Assembly: GCA_019044685.2 (NCBI GenBank)
Contig: JAGTXX020000008.1
Coordinates: 62,001-126,000 of the forward strand
DNA: 64,000 nt
Source: Nannochloris sp. 'desiccata'
Lineage: Eukaryota; Chlorophyta; Trebouxiophyceae; Chlorellales; Chlorellaceae
Direction of reading: 5' to 3'
Below, piece after piece: positions 63,501 through 64,000 of this stretch. The position numbers were made by a program, and so were the translations under genes. How positions within the stretch are numbered: the first letter of the stretch is position 1; every line of letters starts with the position of its first letter. The notes below the pieces were generated by a model. It made no database searches, had not been told where the DNA came from, and was given only the letters and a program-made list of their open reading frames with translations.

Positions 63501-64000
63501 TGAGCGAACTCAAGTTGCTGTTCAGCAGGCGCAGCGAGCGCTGGTGAAAGCACAGCAGCGACAGAAAACTTATGCTGATAAAAATAGAAGATACCTTACT
63601 TTTGAAGTAGGTGACCAAGTGTATATTTCTACTACTGATTTACCTTTGAAAGGTCCTCGAAGATTAGCTCCTAAATGGTTTGGTCCTGTTCCAATAATTG
63701 AGAAACTTAGCGATTTAAATTACCGTGTAGCGTTGCCAGAAATGTGGAAGCGCAGACACCCTGTCTTTCACATTGAAAAATTAAAACCTTTTGTAGTGAG
63801 TACTAAATTTCCTAGTCGTTCTGATCGTAGACCTCCTCCTGATCTGGAGCAAGGTTCAGATGTCTATAATGTTGAGAAGATTTTGAATCGCCGCTCGACC
63901 CGTCGAGGTCGTGGTTGGAGAATAGAGTATTATATTAAATGGGAAGGATATCCAATGTGTGATTCCACTTGGGAACCAAAAACTAATTTACAAGATGCAG
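60503..64000 (+). pseudogene. C2 Pol (frameshifted, continues beyond the window)
   Basis: Carries the same 2-nt insertion as C1 (near 61875), so RT is split at the same place. Downstream the frame is open to the edge and includes integrase and the start of a chromodomain (IEYYIKWEGYPMCDSTWEP), which C1 lacks. Confidence 0.92.

Larger units (their letters stand above)
59169..64000 (+). mobile_element. Ty3/gypsy element C2, runs off the right edge
   Basis: LTR 59169-59393, leader, gag and pol, repeating C1 at a constant 4730-bp offset. The only difference I noticed is two adjacent bases (57862-57863 versus 62592-62593, Lys to Glu). It lies in C1 after CTCGA. Unlike C1 it continues past the junction into the chromodomain. 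Confidence 0.92.

Noticed and set aside
1..64000. CRISPR arrays, bacterial operons, phage or plasmid features
   Set aside because: Spliceosomal introns, LTR elements and eukaryotic membrane-anchored Golgi-type proteins dominate; no spaced short repeats of CRISPR type.
1..64000. tRNA or rRNA genes
   Set aside because: I saw no cloverleaf-like or rRNA-conserved stretch; a covariance-model scan would be decisive.

Overview
This is eukaryotic DNA: a transposon-dense stretch of a compact, intron-poor genome. The host genes have few, short introns (about 70-150 bp, GT-AG). They belong to cell-wall or sulfated-glycan type pathways: UDP-rhamnose synthesis, a WbsX-like glycan enzyme, a nucleotide-sugar transporter and a sugar-type O-methyltransferase. 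This fits a macroalga. A red alga of the Chondrus type is my best guess, but it rests on overall style and not on a diagnostic marker.

Most of the window is mobile DNA. I separate six Ty3/gypsy chromovirus families by LTR: A (167 bp), B (about 161 bp), C (225 bp), D (193 bp), E (359 bp) and F (192 bp). A1 (6904-12027) sits in a Helitron/Pif1 helicase with target duplication GGCAC. A2 (31256-36380, CTACG) and E (24131-30626, GTGCT) sit inside a Penelope-like element. F (44732-47437, ATTCC) is an internally deleted copy in a coding-like sequence. B is present as a head-to-head palindrome (1-4744) and as a copy at 50949-54438, which is interrupted by C1 (54439-59168). C1 is in turn interrupted by a nearly identical C2 (59169 to beyond the window end). 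D (16386-20212) has lost its 3' end. With the nested insertions removed, the Penelope-like element (23762-40170) is about 4.8 kb. It has 704-bp direct terminal repeats, a roughly 14-bp target duplication, and a reverse-transcriptase ORF broken by a 100-bp tandem duplication. Remnants of KDZ-like, Helitron and hAT DNA transposons are also present.

Host islands: (1) 12951-15655 holds a divergent gene pair, a 3,5-epimerase/4-reductase and a UDP-glucose 4,6-dehydratase. These are the two halves of plant RHM, and together they would convert UDP-glucose to UDP-L-rhamnose. (2) 21011-23361 encodes a membrane-anchored WbsX/GH99-like domain spliced to a glycosyltransferase-like C-terminal domain. (3) 41376-44388 holds a membrane-anchored SAM methyltransferase, its truncated inverted copy and a 185-bp minisatellite next to a membrane-protein exon. 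(4) 48473-49764 is a multi-exon TPT/KT-type nucleotide-sugar transporter. As an inference, donor synthesis, Golgi import, glycan assembly or processing, and O-methylation could act on one polysaccharide. The linkage may also simply reflect a surviving gene island.

Two expression strategies for gag-pol are visible. C, D and E carry canonical -1 slippery heptamers just before the gag stop. A and B join gag and pol by a 4-nt stop/start overlap. E also carries an extra basic ORF upstream of gag.
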